Positions 46,419-57,846 of a stretch of DNA of 64,000 nucleotides are shown here, piece by piece; position 1 is the stretch's first letter, and each line of letters opens with the position of its first letter. This DNA comes from Lutjanus erythropterus (taxonomy: Eukaryota; Chordata; Actinopteri; Lutjaniformes; Lutjanidae). The translations under genes and the position numbers were made by a program. Location of the stretch: contig CM034601.1 of NCBI GenBank assembly GCA_020091685.1, positions 8,310,419 through 8,374,418 on the forward strand, in the 5' to 3' direction. The notes under the pieces are model-generated. The model was not told where the DNA came from. It saw only the letters and a list, made by a program, of their open reading frames with translations, and did no database searches.

Positions 46419-48672
46419 TCAGATTTATGGGAATAAACAGCGAACAAATGGCAGTTTGATTTAATTACTGACCGAAAACAATTCTTCTATTACAAAGACA
46501 AACTCAGAGCATCAGCTTGTGTGACATGACTTAATTGTTTTATTGATGGAATTAGTACTGTGAAGATGTGTATCCTAAATTCATCAGGACAACAGATAAA
46601 TAAATATTTAGTTTGTATTAACGGGAAAAAAAGCAGCAACACTAAATGCAAATGGGAGCAGTTCAGAAGGGCAGTGTCTTCCTACAATCTGACAAAATAT
46701 ACTTATAAAAAAAGAGGAAATTTGACATTAAAGACTGGAGCGGTCTACGGCCTGCATAAAATATATAGACTACAATAAAGAGAGAGATTTGATGGTATGC
46801 AGTATGCTTGATAGTCCTCAGTACTCTTCAGAGTTTTCCAATTTTTTTCTATTCATTGATCACATTTCAGTTATCTCCTGCCCACTGGAGAAGGCCAGAA
46901 CACCCTGAAAGCAAATGTCAGGCAGAGTTTTGTAAATAGTCAAATATAGTAGTCGGGTAGGCCTGTTGTGTGAGAAGTAACAATGTTTGTCTCTCTAAGC
47001 GGAGACAAGAAGCATGTGGGAAGCGAATGTGAAGCGAGTAAGAGCATCTCCAAATCTCCAAGGAAACAAAAACCAACAAAACCGTGGATGTGGTTTCGTT
47101 ATAAAAAAAAAAAAAAGTCAGACAAGCAGGAAACTGACATCTGATAGCTTTGCTGTGTGACTTTTAACGCCAGATAACTATTCATCTGAAGATGAAACGT
47201 GTACTTGAGTCTGAATATGTTTTCTAAAGCTTTTGTTTTGCTCAGTTTTGTCCAAAAGCTTTCCCGAGCCGTTCCCCTGTATCGTCGAAAAGTAACTGCG
47301 CTGCTTAGACACAGCAGAAAGACAGATACTCTCACACTTCTTTCACTTTCCAGAAACCCGCTTTGCTGTGATGCACAGGCTTCTGTCCACAATCGCAAAG
47401 ATTTCACATTATCTGAATCAGGCTGTATTACACATTACTGGCCTGGTTGTATTTTGATTAGTTACGTTGCGCTTCAAAGCATGACTAAATGCTCATCAAG
47501 CTGCCATCTTCTTCTATATTGTAATGTTGTTTTATTTTGTATAAGCAGATTCTGCATGACTTGCAAGTCGTCACATTCTCCCTCAGCTTCCAGAAACACC
47601 TTTATTGCAAAGTCTGGCATATTAATTTCACGGCTTACTATTTCTAGGAATTATGTTCATATTGGATAATTCAGCATCTTATGATATACATCCATTTTCA
47701 GAACATTTGCAGTTTATGTTAAATGTAGTCATTGGACATAAATTGGGGTTTTGCAGAATCGTTTAATATGAATGTCCTTGTCTGGTGATAGGGAGGGAAA
47801 TTTGCTGTGTCACTATCTAAAGTGACTGGGCACTTGTAAGAGCTGCATCTTTAAGATTCCTACAGTGTGTGCATAAATGCAAGGTGAAATTTAACTTGTG
47901 TTTTTCTTAACCCTGTACACCGTTGCCTCGAAGCAGTCGACACGGTGACGTACTCACTTACAATCACGTGTGCCTTTGTTTCCGTGTTCACATATTTCTC
48001 TTCCCTCAGTCTGCTCATTTTCAAGATGATTTCCTTTGTCGATCGCTGAAGTTGTGAGAGTAATTGTGCGTTATATTGTGCCTTTGCCAGTCACTGTGGA
48101 GAGCATCTCCTTTAATCTCAAAGGTGACCCTGAGATCTGCAAGCTTTCATGTATGGTGCAGTATATAGTTCATCAGAGAGAACTCAAGTTGCAGCCGGTG
48201 TTTGCTAGAGAGCAGGGACGAAAGCACATAATGTGGACGGTTGCAACACGGGCATCCCTGTTGTAACGCAAAACTCAGGAACATAAAGTCCACCCTGTCA
48301 TAAAGTTTTGCTCTGTTTTTAAGATAACGTTTATTTGTTGAGGATTGTAATCATCATTAGACCCATCCATAGGCTAAGTATTAGTGAATTTATCATTTTA
48401 GTCTGTCTTTGATGATAGCCAGGGTGAAATCGATGGAGAGGGGGGAGGGACAAATGTAACACGGTGCCACTTTTGTCCCTCTTTTTTTAAATACCTGTTT
48501 CTTTGCTCATTATTTTTGGCAGGAAATGCCCAGTGTTAGGGTGAGGAACAGACTTCCCATCAATACAGATGTGTATGGTAGAGCTTGTCAGGCTTTTTTT
48601 TTTTTATCTGAGGGGCAGACTGTAAGAGGTGATTATGCGCCAAGATAAATATGATGCATTGGACCGATTTTA

Positions 48673-49165
48673 TACTAGGGTTGAAAATTTTGTGTATTTT
48701 CCTTAACTGATAGTTGAAAACCTTAAACAATTAATCATTGATAATTAATAAGATACAAAACCCATGTTTTCTTCTTATTTTAAGTAGAGCTGCACAACTA
48801 ATCACAGTCTTATCATAATGGCAATATCCAGATCGCAGAACACTGCAATTTTTTGATAAAGGCAAAATCTGTGATAAAAGAGCATTATAAAGAAACACTG
48901 TAGTGCTGCAGGGATGTCCTGGCCTACAGATCCTGTACTCCAAATAGAAGAAAACGTGTTTGGTACAGACGGACAGTGAAAATGGAAATTATGATGCAAA
49001 AATGATCATTCCCAAACTTACTGCAATTTCAGTGAAAATAATCGCAACATGACTTTTTACCATATTGTGCAGAAATAATTTCATTGCCATTTCTAGACTA
49101 TGGATTAATCATTTATTACTGCATTTACAATTGGTTCAATTCTTAATGGTGGTGAATCGATTAAT
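48673..49165 (+). mobile_element. Element family D, copy 2, interrupted by family B
   Basis: The left part is CTAGGGTTGAAAATTTTGTG, TTCCTTAACTGATAGTTG and AATTAATAAGATACAAAAC. The right part is TTTCATTGCCATTTCTAGAC and TACAATTGGTTCAATTCTTA. The uninterrupted copy at 27724-27970 has the two parts close together, with different DNA of about 70 bp between them. Confidence 0.65.
48786..49072 (+). mobile_element. hAT-like family B, copy 3, nested in family D
   Basis: Starts AGAGCTGCACAACTAATCAC, continues ATCCAGATCGCAGAACACTG, AATTTTTTGATAAAGGCAAA, GTAGTGCTGCAGGGATGTCC and TAATCGCAACATGACTTTTT, and ends CCATATTGTGCAG. No protein is encoded; the two minus-strand frames here are repeat-derived. Confidence 0.8.
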
Positions 49166-49436
49166 GATAAATCATTAACTCCTTTTTCATATAATTGTGA
49201 CATTTCACATGATAAATAAACTTGAGGGTCATAGCTTGGAAGGATTATTGAACATGATATATGTACATTTACTTGTTTTGTGGTCGTTTTATTCAGCATT
49301 CATGTGTATGTTGTTCACAATTAAACATGGCCACTCTAAATAAGTGCGTCTCTGTGAAACTAAGGAAATGCATATAAGTTCTATCATCTCTGCTTAGTTT
49401 TGCAACATTTTAGATGCAGTTCCAATTTGCATATGA

Positions 49437-49458
49437 TGTGTGTGTGTGTGTGTGTGTG
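49437..49458. repeat. (TG)n microsatellite
   Basis: About 11 TG units. Confidence 0.9.
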
Positions 49459-49559
49459 ACAAATTGGATGAAAGTGATGTACGTTTAGACACATATGGTT
49501 GTCTCTAAAATGAAAAGCTTTTACAAAAGTTTATGCGAGTTGCATTTGGCGCAACATCT

Positions 49560-50095
49560 TGTTTTCCACCACATTGTCTTTCCTCTCACTGCTCCGAGCC
49601 AATATACCTGCTCTTATTGGCTGTCTTTCTCAGGAGTGTAATCTCACCAAAGTTGAGCAGCATTTAATTGCTATTCGTGTGCTCCTGTTATCTTCCATAG
49701 GAAGGAATAATTTAAATGCCCGACAGACAAAATTAGGCTTCTGCTATGTGGAAATTTATCCTGTAGTATGGCTGCTGCCCTCATGATTAGCCCTGCCAAT
49801 GACAACTGCAGGCTTATTGCAAAACAAAGCCACAGGCCTGATGCTGATGTGTGATGTGGATTGGATTGTTTTGGTCTGACACTTACCTATTCTCTTTGCC
49901 ACCTGCATTATTACTGAGACTTTGAACGCTGACCTTGTCCCACTGGTTCAAACAGTGAAGACGGCAGTTCATTGAATTCAGCTCAATAGTTCTTATATTG
50001 CCTGTCTCTGTCTGTTTAACAGAACCAATTAAACTGTTAATTCTGGCTGCAGTTCTGATCCAGTGATAATGACTGGAGAAGAATGGAAAGCATGT
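49560..50095. other. Unique stretch, candidate conserved noncoding element
   Basis: A repeat-free block of moderate GC between a TG tract and a poly-T run, with homeodomain-like strings (GAATAATTTAAATG, CCAATTAAACTGTTAATTC). It has the look of intronic enhancers in developmental genes, but this is an impression without comparative data. Confidence 0.3.
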
Positions 50096-50639
50096 GTCTC
50101 ATTTTTTTTTTTTTTTAGGCGAGTCACAGGTACAAGTCAAGGGCCTGGCTTTTTCCAGCTTTGAGGGGTTTCTCATTCAGCGAGGCAAATCAGGCCTCAG
50201 AGGCTTTGACGGGACCCTTTCTCATCCCCCCGGCTTTGTCAAGACTAGTTCATTTCAGTCTATTCAGGTGGACCACATTGTGTGCTGCCTCTCTGCCCAT
50301 GCATTTCATTTGCCAGGCCTTTGTTTTGAATTCAGCTGGAGATGAACCGGAGGCACTGAGTCAGAGCTAAGGCAGGGATTAGGACCACTCGTTTCACGCT
50401 TTCTTGGAGGTGGGCTAACTTTGAAAATGTCAAGGAGGGTGAGGTGATACAACTCTATTTGAGTACAAACTGTAGGCACATCACTGCGACGGCGTGCTTA
50501 GAATCCAGTCATTAATTAGGTGATTGACTACATTCTTTGTTCAGGGTGGCTGCAGCTCCTTGCAAAAAAAAGTCTGTGTCGCTACATGACTAAAAGTTTT
50601 AGGACAGTCAAACAATTAACTTATTGTTCAACAGTTCAA

Positions 50640-50945
50640 TTCTTAAAACCATGGACATTAATCTGCTGCTATAACAACCTCCACTCTTCTGGAAAGGCTT
50701 TCCACCAGATTTTGGAGCCCGGCCGCAGGGATTTGCTCCCATTCAGCCGCAAGAGTATTAGTGAGGTCAGCCACGGATGTTGGCCGATAAGACATGGTGC
50801 GCAGTCGGTGTTCATGCTCTACCCAAAGGTGCTGGATGAGGTTGAGGTCAGGACTCTGTGCAGGCCAGTTTCATCCATTCTACTATTTATTAATGGGCCT
50901 GGCTTTGTGCACAGGGAACATGTTGAAACAGGAAATGGTCCTCTT
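50640..50945 (-). pseudogene. Tc1-like transposase relic 2
   Basis: On the minus strand, 50940 to 50640 carries in order PVHKARPI (the family's APVHKARSI), a GLHR/LTST segment where DWPAQSPDLNPIEH would be, and LRPGSKIWWKAFP matching ETLQNLVESLPRR. The segments lie in more than one frame with internal stops. It is a second, independent Tc1 relic, longer than the one at 42285 because it reaches the PVHKA region. The minus-strand coding sense is clear from the order of the motifs. Confidence 0.75.
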
Positions 50946-51054
50946 AAAAATGTCAGGTTTTAAAATGAATAATATTATCTTCAGTTTGAATTTATAAAAT
51001 ATTGAATCCATTTTTTTGTCGGAATAAAGAGATTTTCTTGTGTACTAGTATATG

Positions 51055-51345
51055 GAACGGCAACGATTAGTTAATTGATTACTGTGTAGTTTAAAGGGTA
51101 GTTTAAATTGGTATGATACAACTAGAAAAAAATTAAATAAAAAAAAAAAATGTTGGACGGAAAAAAATGTCCAAATTCTCTAATTGACCTATCCTTGTTT
51201 CTTCTGTGCTTAATGACAGTAATCTTTTGATTGTGGACGATACAAGATGTTTAATGATGTCATCTTTGGCTTTGGAAATAACTAATAAATTAATCAAGAA
51301 AGGATTGAGAGCTGAATGGAAAATGGAAATACTTGTTAGTTGCAT
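51055..51345 (-). mobile_element. hAT-like non-autonomous family A, copy 6
   Basis: Starts ACGGCAACGATTAGTTAATT. Interior AAAAATGTCCAAATTCTCTA, AATCTTTTGATTGTGGAC and ATGTCATCTTTGGCTTTGG, ending ACTTGTTAGTTGCAT. More worn than copy 4. Confidence 0.7.
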
Positions 51346-51744
51346 GCACACACACATACATAGACTTGTAAAACAAGTATTGAGCTGGAGCTAAGTAAAT
51401 GTAAGCCAACACCCCAATAAATTACAATCTTTCCAGAGCTTTCTCATGTTAGAAAATCCCAGAATCTTAAAATTCTGCTTAATTTGTAAAAAAGTCTTTT
51501 TTTCCTTCCATTTTTCCGTCCAAAAAAGAATAAATTTAACTCTGTGCTATCTGCAGACGCTGCCTGTTCCAAAAAGGCTCGTCTGTTGAAGTTCTGAGTA
51601 AATATTCCATTCAATTTCACATTCATCCCGCATGTTGCATCTGCATCACCTTTTGTTTCCTTATTATCCCATTCTTTCCAGCACAAAAAAAGAAATCCAA
51701 ACACCAAATCAAAATAAAAGCCGAAAACTCTCATTTGCTAATCA

Positions 51745-52300
51745 AACTTGGGACAAGAGGTAATTAATTCTTTGGAATCAGTCAATTAATTTGCATAATA
51801 AGAGGTACCATAATTATGACTTCTGCTACTCAAGCCCAAAATTGTAATTAGAGATTTAGTCTGCATTACAGCAGAAAAGCCTGTTTTTTGGGAGCTGGTT
51901 CAGAGAGGAGATTGAGCATCCGTAGCTCTGGGATGGAAACGCTGGCAGAGCTGCATCAGAATAAAAGCTTTTCCTCCGCAGCCCTCCTTTTGCTCGGCCC
52001 TGAGGGGAAGTGCTGGGAGGACTGATCTTCTAATCTGTAAAGAACCAAGACCTCAGCTTTCAGGGGCCCCGATCTCTCTCAAGTCAACCAGGGCCTCTGT
52101 TCCTTGTCTTTTTCTCCCCAGCTTATTTTTTCCATTTCCATTTGCAAGGAAATCCATAATTTCTACAGTCCGCGCTGCTGCCACGGAAAAGCAGGGGTGG
52201 AGCTGGAAGATGAAGGGTTGCATTAGTGCGGCGATATTAGCTTTCTGCCGCATGCTCACTCAGCTGTGGGCAGTGACGGGGGGGAAAAACGGAAAGAAGG
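51745..52300. other. Unique stretch, best candidate conserved enhancer in the intron
   Basis: Dense homeodomain-type sites (TAATTAATT at 51761, CAATTAATT at 51783, TAATTA strings near 51812 and 51847) sit with a perfect POU octamer ATTTGCAT at 51789-51796. They are followed by a GC-richer block free of known repeats. The composition resembles vertebrate developmental enhancers. Conservation is untested. Confidence 0.35.
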
Positions 52301-52792
52301 CGATGCAAAACATAAAATAAAATAAGGGAGGAAATGTCACTAGGTGTGGTGAAAGGACTCGGATCGATGCCAGCTAATCATCCACCTTACTTTGCTACAT
52401 GAGGTCAATTAAAAGACACCAGTCATCAGCTGGATATATGATGCTGTGCCGCAAAGCAAACAGGAAGAACTTTCAGCCTTGTGTTGTCACTTTCTTTAGC
52501 GTCAACGGCTGTAGGCCCCAGTGTGTGGTCAAAAGTTGGTTCTCAATGCTGAGAAAATCATATCCAAGATATTTGCCAGACCTCACTTGCAGATCTCAGA
52601 TAATGTTGGAATTCATACCTGATGAGGAGACACTGTTGAAAAAGCATCACCCCTCAAGCGCTCTCTTTTAGAGATTTTGAAACTGAAGGTTAGACTGGGC
52701 TTTTATTACTGAAATAGGGCCTGTTTTTATTTAAGAAAACATTTGTACAGCCGACTCTCTCAAGTGTTTTAGATTATGGGGTTATTCATTAT

Positions 52793-53527
52793 TAGGGGTG
52801 TGGACGTGGAACAAGGTGGTGATACAACACAAGTCACGATTAGGAATTAGGAATTATAAAACAATGTTTTTTATGATATATTGTGAAGCTGTAATCAAGC
52901 TGATATATTGCTTGTTTTTAAGATCTAATTTTATAGAGGTATAATGATACCAAAAACTCAAGGTACCATAAAACTACAATAAAAAGTCCAAGATACAGTT
53001 TTTACTGCGATATTAAAAAACAAAGAAAGATGAGCATTTGAAAAAAACTCCTTAATTACATAATAAATCTGATGTGTACAGCATTGTTCCTTTAAACATA
53101 AAGGGCTTCTGCTTTCTCTCTTTAATAAAATAAAATGAAGTAGGGCTGCAACTAACGATTATTTTAATCAGTTGATTGGTTGATTATATTCTTGATTAAT
53201 TATTGCTTGTTTTAAAATGTCAGAAAAAGGTGCAAAACGTGTTTCCCAATGCCTGAGATGACGTCCTCAAATGTCTTACTTCACTCAGAAGCCAAAGGTA
53301 TTCAGTTGCCTGTCAGAGAGGAGAAAAGAATCCAGAAAATATTCACATTTAAGAGGCTGGAATCAAAGAATTTTGGCTTTTTTGGTTTTAGGAAATTGCT
53401 CAAAGTGAGTAATTGATTATCACAGTACTTGGCAATTAATTTGCAGTGGATATTGTCAAAGTTCAGTGTGATATTGAGACATTTTTTTATTTCCGATCCT
53501 GATATTCAGCAGATTGTTACATCCCTA
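52793..53527 (+). mobile_element. TIR element starting TAGGGGTGT, carrying a nested family A copy
   Basis: The left end TAGGGGTGTGGACG and the right end TGTTACATCCCTA (reverse complement TAGGGATGTAACA) are inverted. The interior left part has GGTGGTGATACAACACAAG, CAAGGTACCATAAAACTAC and TTTTACTGCGATATT. A family A copy interrupts it at 53141-53445. No protein is encoded. Confidence 0.6.
53141..53445 (+). mobile_element. hAT-like non-autonomous family A, copy 7 (best-kept left end)
   Basis: Starts TAGGGCTGCAACTAACGATT, then TTTTAATCAGTTGATTGG, ATGCCTGAGATGACGTCCTC, AAATGTCTTACTTCACTC, AATATTCACATTTAAGAGGC and AGTGAGTAATTGATTATCAC. The right terminus is lost. It sits inside the element at 52793-53527. 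Confidence 0.85.
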
Positions 53528-53744
53528 TAGTTTTATGGAAACTGTCGTAGTGTAAAGAATACAACACCGTTCACATAAAATCTGAGTAAGAAAAGTTTTC
53601 TTTTATGCAATCAAAACAGTGAAGGTAACAACGCTGTCATCGAGCAGTCAGCTGTTTAAACACAACACAAAATGAACCACGGCCGCAAATCTTTGCACGC
53701 ATCACAAAACTGTATCAATATTTTCTTACACTCCTAATTATTTA

Positions 53745-54150
53745 TATGTATGCTGCCCTGGCCTAGACTCTGTGTATCGTGGTTGTTGTTGTTGTTGTTT
53801 TGTATGTAACTCATTGTCCCGTACACATCACTGCGTACTTTGTGATCTGGTTTCCTGGCCTTCATCAAGGCTAAGGAGATAGCATCATCACTGTATTTTG
53901 ATTTTGGTAAACTCCCTTCATATCTGTGTGATCTCTTATCACTCACTAAGAGCTGTTCTGATTTTCGCTCCACTGGAGGATTTCCTCAGAACTTGGTTTT
54001 GCATTATATATCTGTTGTCCCCTGTCTGTTTTTGACATGCTGTATTTTGTCAATTTTGTAACTTTCTAATTGCATGCTATCTTTGCCAGATCTCATTCGA
54101 AAAAAAGAGATTTTAGTTTCAAGGGACTTAAATAAAGACAGGCCTAAATT
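53745..54150 (+). mobile_element. LINE 3' end fragment
   Basis: One frame reads PSYLCDLLSLTKSCSDFRST, like the PxYLxDLL...RSxRS segment near the C-terminus of CR1/L2-type reverse transcriptases. The tail then has TTGCATGCTATCTTTGCCAG, ATCTCATTCG, AAAAAGAGATTTTAGTTTCA, GGGACTT and AAATAAAG, the 3' end shared by many fish LINEs. It contains a (GTT)n tract at 53782-53799. The copy is 5'-truncated and not coding. Confidence 0.7.
53782..53799. repeat. (GTT)n microsatellite
   Basis: Six GTT units, giving an Asn run on the minus strand that is not a real protein. Confidence 0.9.
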
Positions 54151-54654
54151 TTGCCATATTCATGCTGTGTGAGGCTCTGCAGCTCACTGTAGTTTTTACA
54201 GCTTGTTCTTTTGCATATATGCAAGAAAATCATGTCTGTGCAGTAAATCAGAATTTTAGTATTATGAGGCTTGTGGTCTGAACACAGCCATTAATTGAAT
54301 TTCCAATGAGGTGGTAATGTGATTAAATATCATAAAACTTAATGCTGGGTGGTTCATAATATGTCTGTCAGTGTATTACAGTGTAACATTCTGTCACCTT
54401 TACTGTAATGCTCAATGGGTCAACATACACACGTCATGTTTTACTGTCTGAAGTTAATAGCAAACTGCTAAGAGTTCACCATTACCAAGAAACTATCAAG
54501 AGATCTTAACCAGGCTTAGATATACATAGCAAGCTACACTATCAGTCTATGTAACTGGTCTTCCTGTACTCTTTTCTCTCCCACCTTGACAAAGTTGTGA
54601 TGCATCCTAATTAGATCAGTTACCCCCAGTAACCACGGTGGTCCCAGGTCGCTG

Positions 54655-54850
54655 TTTTGCAAGTTGCAAGTACAAAAAGTCTCAAGAGTTGACACTCAAG
54701 TCCCAAGTCAAGACAGGAGATTCCCAACTGGGTTTTGTGTCTAAACAACTCATAATGTGTTCTTCAACAAATGTAATGCCAAAACACCTCAGGTGTACCA
54801 GCACTCAAAAGGATACAGGGAGATTTATTTATCATTTACATCAAGGTGGT
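54655..54850 (+). mobile_element. Fragment of a CAAGTC-rich fish element
   Basis: Contains AAGTTGCAAGTACAAAAAGT, CTCAAGAGTTGACACTCAAG and TCCCAAGTCAAGACAGG, the CAAGTC-type sub-repeats that I know from a common teleost element. Ends not found. Confidence 0.4.
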
Positions 54851-57130
54851 ATGATGGGATTTTGATTTAACGTAGTTCCCTCTTTGATTGGCTCAACAGC
54901 AGATACTTCTGTATCTCCTGCCCAGTGGCAGCAAGGTTAACAGGCTGGGGTGGGTGTTGTCTTTAAGTAAAAACCCACTGTAGAGTCTTCCTGTTCTGGG
55001 CTGTGCACATCCTGTGATGCCGGCCTGTGATGTTTCCAGTCAGGATCCTGACTTGGCACGGGAGATTTGCCTTCTTAAGTTCCCTTAAGAAATGCAGCTG
55101 TTCAGGGTCTCTGTGTTGTTGATTCCCAAGAACCTAAAACTTCACTGATGTAGATGGGTGTGTGTGTCTGTCTTTGCCTCCTTTTTTCTAAAACCAACAA
55201 ATCAGGTTCGAATTCCAATTATACTGGACTTTTCATGCATTCACAATCTCACTGCACCGGATATGATCGGTGTTTCCGGTTAGTTTGACAGTTTTCCTGC
55301 TGCGTCTCTGAATGGGCATCTTCAGATCAACTGTGACTTTTTCTGCACATGCATGCACCTGTGTACGTGCATAAATCTGCAGTTTCTCCACATATACTCC
55401 AACTCATCAAAGTGATAGTTCGGATTCATTGCTATCCTTGTAGGACACACAAATAACATCAGCAAACTAACAGATTGAGGCAGTGGTAGACCAGCAAAGA
55501 GTCAAAATATGCTTGTAGTGTTTTTTTCTGTTAATCCTGGGGAGGTCGTCTGTACAAGCTAATAAACTTGATCTTTATTTTGCCAATCATAATATAAAGT
55601 GCAAATTTGAATCTACTGTTAACATGCTTAGCGGCTAACCTTTCATGAAGGTAGTGTTGTGGTACAGCATCTATTCAAATGTTATTCCATTGATTTGGAC
55701 TGCGATGCTCTTTACAGGGATTTAACAGGGATTTGTTCCTGTTTTCCAAGTATGTGAGTATGATGTTAAACCAATATGGCTTTGTCATAAATAGGGCAAA
55801 TGCCTCTCTGCCATCATAGGCATATTCATGAAGTCGACATGGCACTAAAATGAACGAAGGCTGTTGGTGACAGTAGCTGCGGGCTCGGGGCTGTCGCTCC
55901 CTGCCAGGGTGGAAGGCGTCGAGCTGAATGTGGCGCAGACTTCCACTGACAGAGTATTACTGAACGGTGGAAACAGCTGGAGTTACATAACAGTTCCTCT
56001 GCATTTAGTCTGCTCAGAGGGAGAAAAGCTGTGGGTGAGAGCGAAAGCAGAGATGCCATTTTTCAACTGCGTGTCTGTGTGCATGCTATATGTCTAAATG
56101 TGTCCACACACATGCACACACGCACAAAAAAAGCGTGCTGCTTGGAGATGCTGTGATATTGTGCCAATGGTTGTGTCAGCAGGCGTGCGCGCTTGTGTGT
56201 GGTGTGTTGTTCAGTCTGTTGTTGTGTATGTGTGGTACTTTGCTCCAGCGCTCTCAGGGGCTGATGGGAACCTGCACTAATTCAAGCATGCAACCTCTCT
56301 GAGCAGCCGCCCCCACCCTTTCATCCCCAGTTTGTATCATGCTCTTACATGGATGCAAGTGCAAACTGGGATGCAGGCCAGACTTGGCAAACCGGACTCT
56401 GCTGCTCCAGAGACTGATGCGTGTCACGCTTTCACAGAGAACAGACCAATCTGGGATTTCTGACACTGATACAGATTATTCAGACTTAAATTTTCCAATA
56501 AATGATACATTGCCAATACTACTGGCAGTTCTTGAATTTAGTAAAATCACATTCGAGTTTACCTCTGGCTTATACTGATACTTCTCCCCTTCCTTTTCCT
56601 AAGTAATTTCTTTCACAATTTTCAATAAAATAAGGGTTAACATGTTTTATTCATACAGATTTCACAAAAACGGCCTACCAATACCTCAATAAAAACTAGA
56701 TCAAAACTAGAAATAAAAAAATAAAATAAGAAATAGAAATAGAAAGAAATCTTTATCCAAGTGAAAATTAGGAATTAGGAATTCCTTCATTGTGTCAGGA
56801 AGTATGCAGTGGTATTATGGCTACAGGGGTTAATTCTTTTCTTAATTTGCCCTTGTTGGGCAAGTGGGTCAGGAATCCACTTCCCCAGTGTGAATTTTTA
56901 CTTGCTCCTGTACAAATTATTTTATTTATTAGCGGTTATCAAATAACAGCAAAGACTAAAGTTAATTGTCATGATCATGTTTCACAATTTATCGATTATT
57001 AAAATAGTTTCATCATTTAATTCTTTTTTTTTATTAGCCCAAAGTGACATTTTATTTGCCCAGGGCAGTGGGCAGTCCTCACTGGTGAGCCCTGGGCTAG
57101 ATAAAGTGGTGATGAGGACAGTAAAACATT
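54851..57130. other. Intron DNA, nothing firm
   Basis: A relative of the 12896 element's end (AGTGATAGTTCGGATT) is at about 55410. A repeated GAATTAGGAATT string at 56770 resembles 52843. Overlapping plus and minus frames at 55826-56097 have no domain. Confidence 0.4.
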
Positions 57131-57135
57131 TCATA

Positions 57136-57646
57136 TACACTCAACAAAAATATAAATGCATCACCAAATCTTTTTCCCCAGGAGGGCAAAGACATGACCT
57201 GCCCGACAGTCTATCTCTGATTGAATAGTTATTGTTATCTTTGTTGGTTGTGTTGGTTAGGTTTAGGTATGAGGAGGGACTGGTTAAGGTTAGGGACAAA
57301 AAATCAGGATAAGCCAGTCAGAGGTAGAGAAAGGCGGGTCATAACTTTGTCCTTCTCAGAAAAATAATGGTATCTGTTACCCTATTTGAAATAGCCATAG
57401 CTCATTGCCTAATAAATGTCTTTTTTTCAAGATCAAACTGCACATTTTTGAGTGTCCTTTTATTATTATGCCACACCTGTCAGGTGGATGGATTATCTTG
57501 GCAGAGGAGAAGTGCTCACTAACAAGGATTTGAACAAATTTGTGAAGGCATGTTTTGTGTGCAAAGCAGTTTTGCATCTTTTGCTTCAACTTATGAAAAA
57601 TGGGAGGAAAAACAAAGGTGTTGCATTTATGTTTTTGTTGAGTGTG
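57136..57646. mobile_element. TIR element with CACTCAACAAAAAYATAAATG ends
   Basis: The left end at 57138 is CACTCAACAAAAATATAAAT. The right end in reverse complement (57644 leftwards) is CACTCAACAAAAACATAAAT, and the repeats continue for about 45 bp. The right half keeps TATCTTGGCAGAGGAGAAGT, GCTCACTAACAAGGATTTGA and TTATGAAAAATGGGAGG, known from a very common fish element that may be Tc1/mariner-like. The left flank has TA. The middle (about 57235-57340) looks like another repeat (GGTTAAGGTTAGGGAC). Confidence 0.75.
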
Positions 57647-57846
57647 TTGTGTTATTTAAAAAAATCTTGCTTAACAGTTAAAACTTAATAGATAAAATGA
57701 TCTCATAAGCAGAGATAAACCAATGAATGGCCTATCTGAAGTTCTCAAAACTATGAATAATGTTTTTATTTCAGCTGCCTCAGTCTTTCTTTCTTTCTTT
57801 TTTTTTTTTTTTAGTCTGAAGGTCAAAGACGGCAGCAGATGCCAAA

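Larger units (their letters stand above)
44222..48670. other. Intron DNA with two small repeat families
   Basis: Apart from the repeat entries at 45037, 45709 and 46299, I see no exon. Frames at 47199-47669 and 44266-44508 lack domains and splice context. Confidence 0.4.

Noticed and set aside
47199-47669. 156-residue plus frame opposite a 102-residue minus frame.
   Set aside because: No domain or regular exon structure; composition is like the surrounding intron.
50094-50370. Two overlapping plus-strand frames behind a poly-T run that ends in TTTTTTAG.
   Set aside because: Acceptor-like only because of the poly-T run; no domain and no donor pattern that preserves a frame.
55206-55217. GGTTCGAATTCC, resembling a tRNA or SINE B box.
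   Set aside because: No A box at the right distance and no cloverleaf can be drawn.
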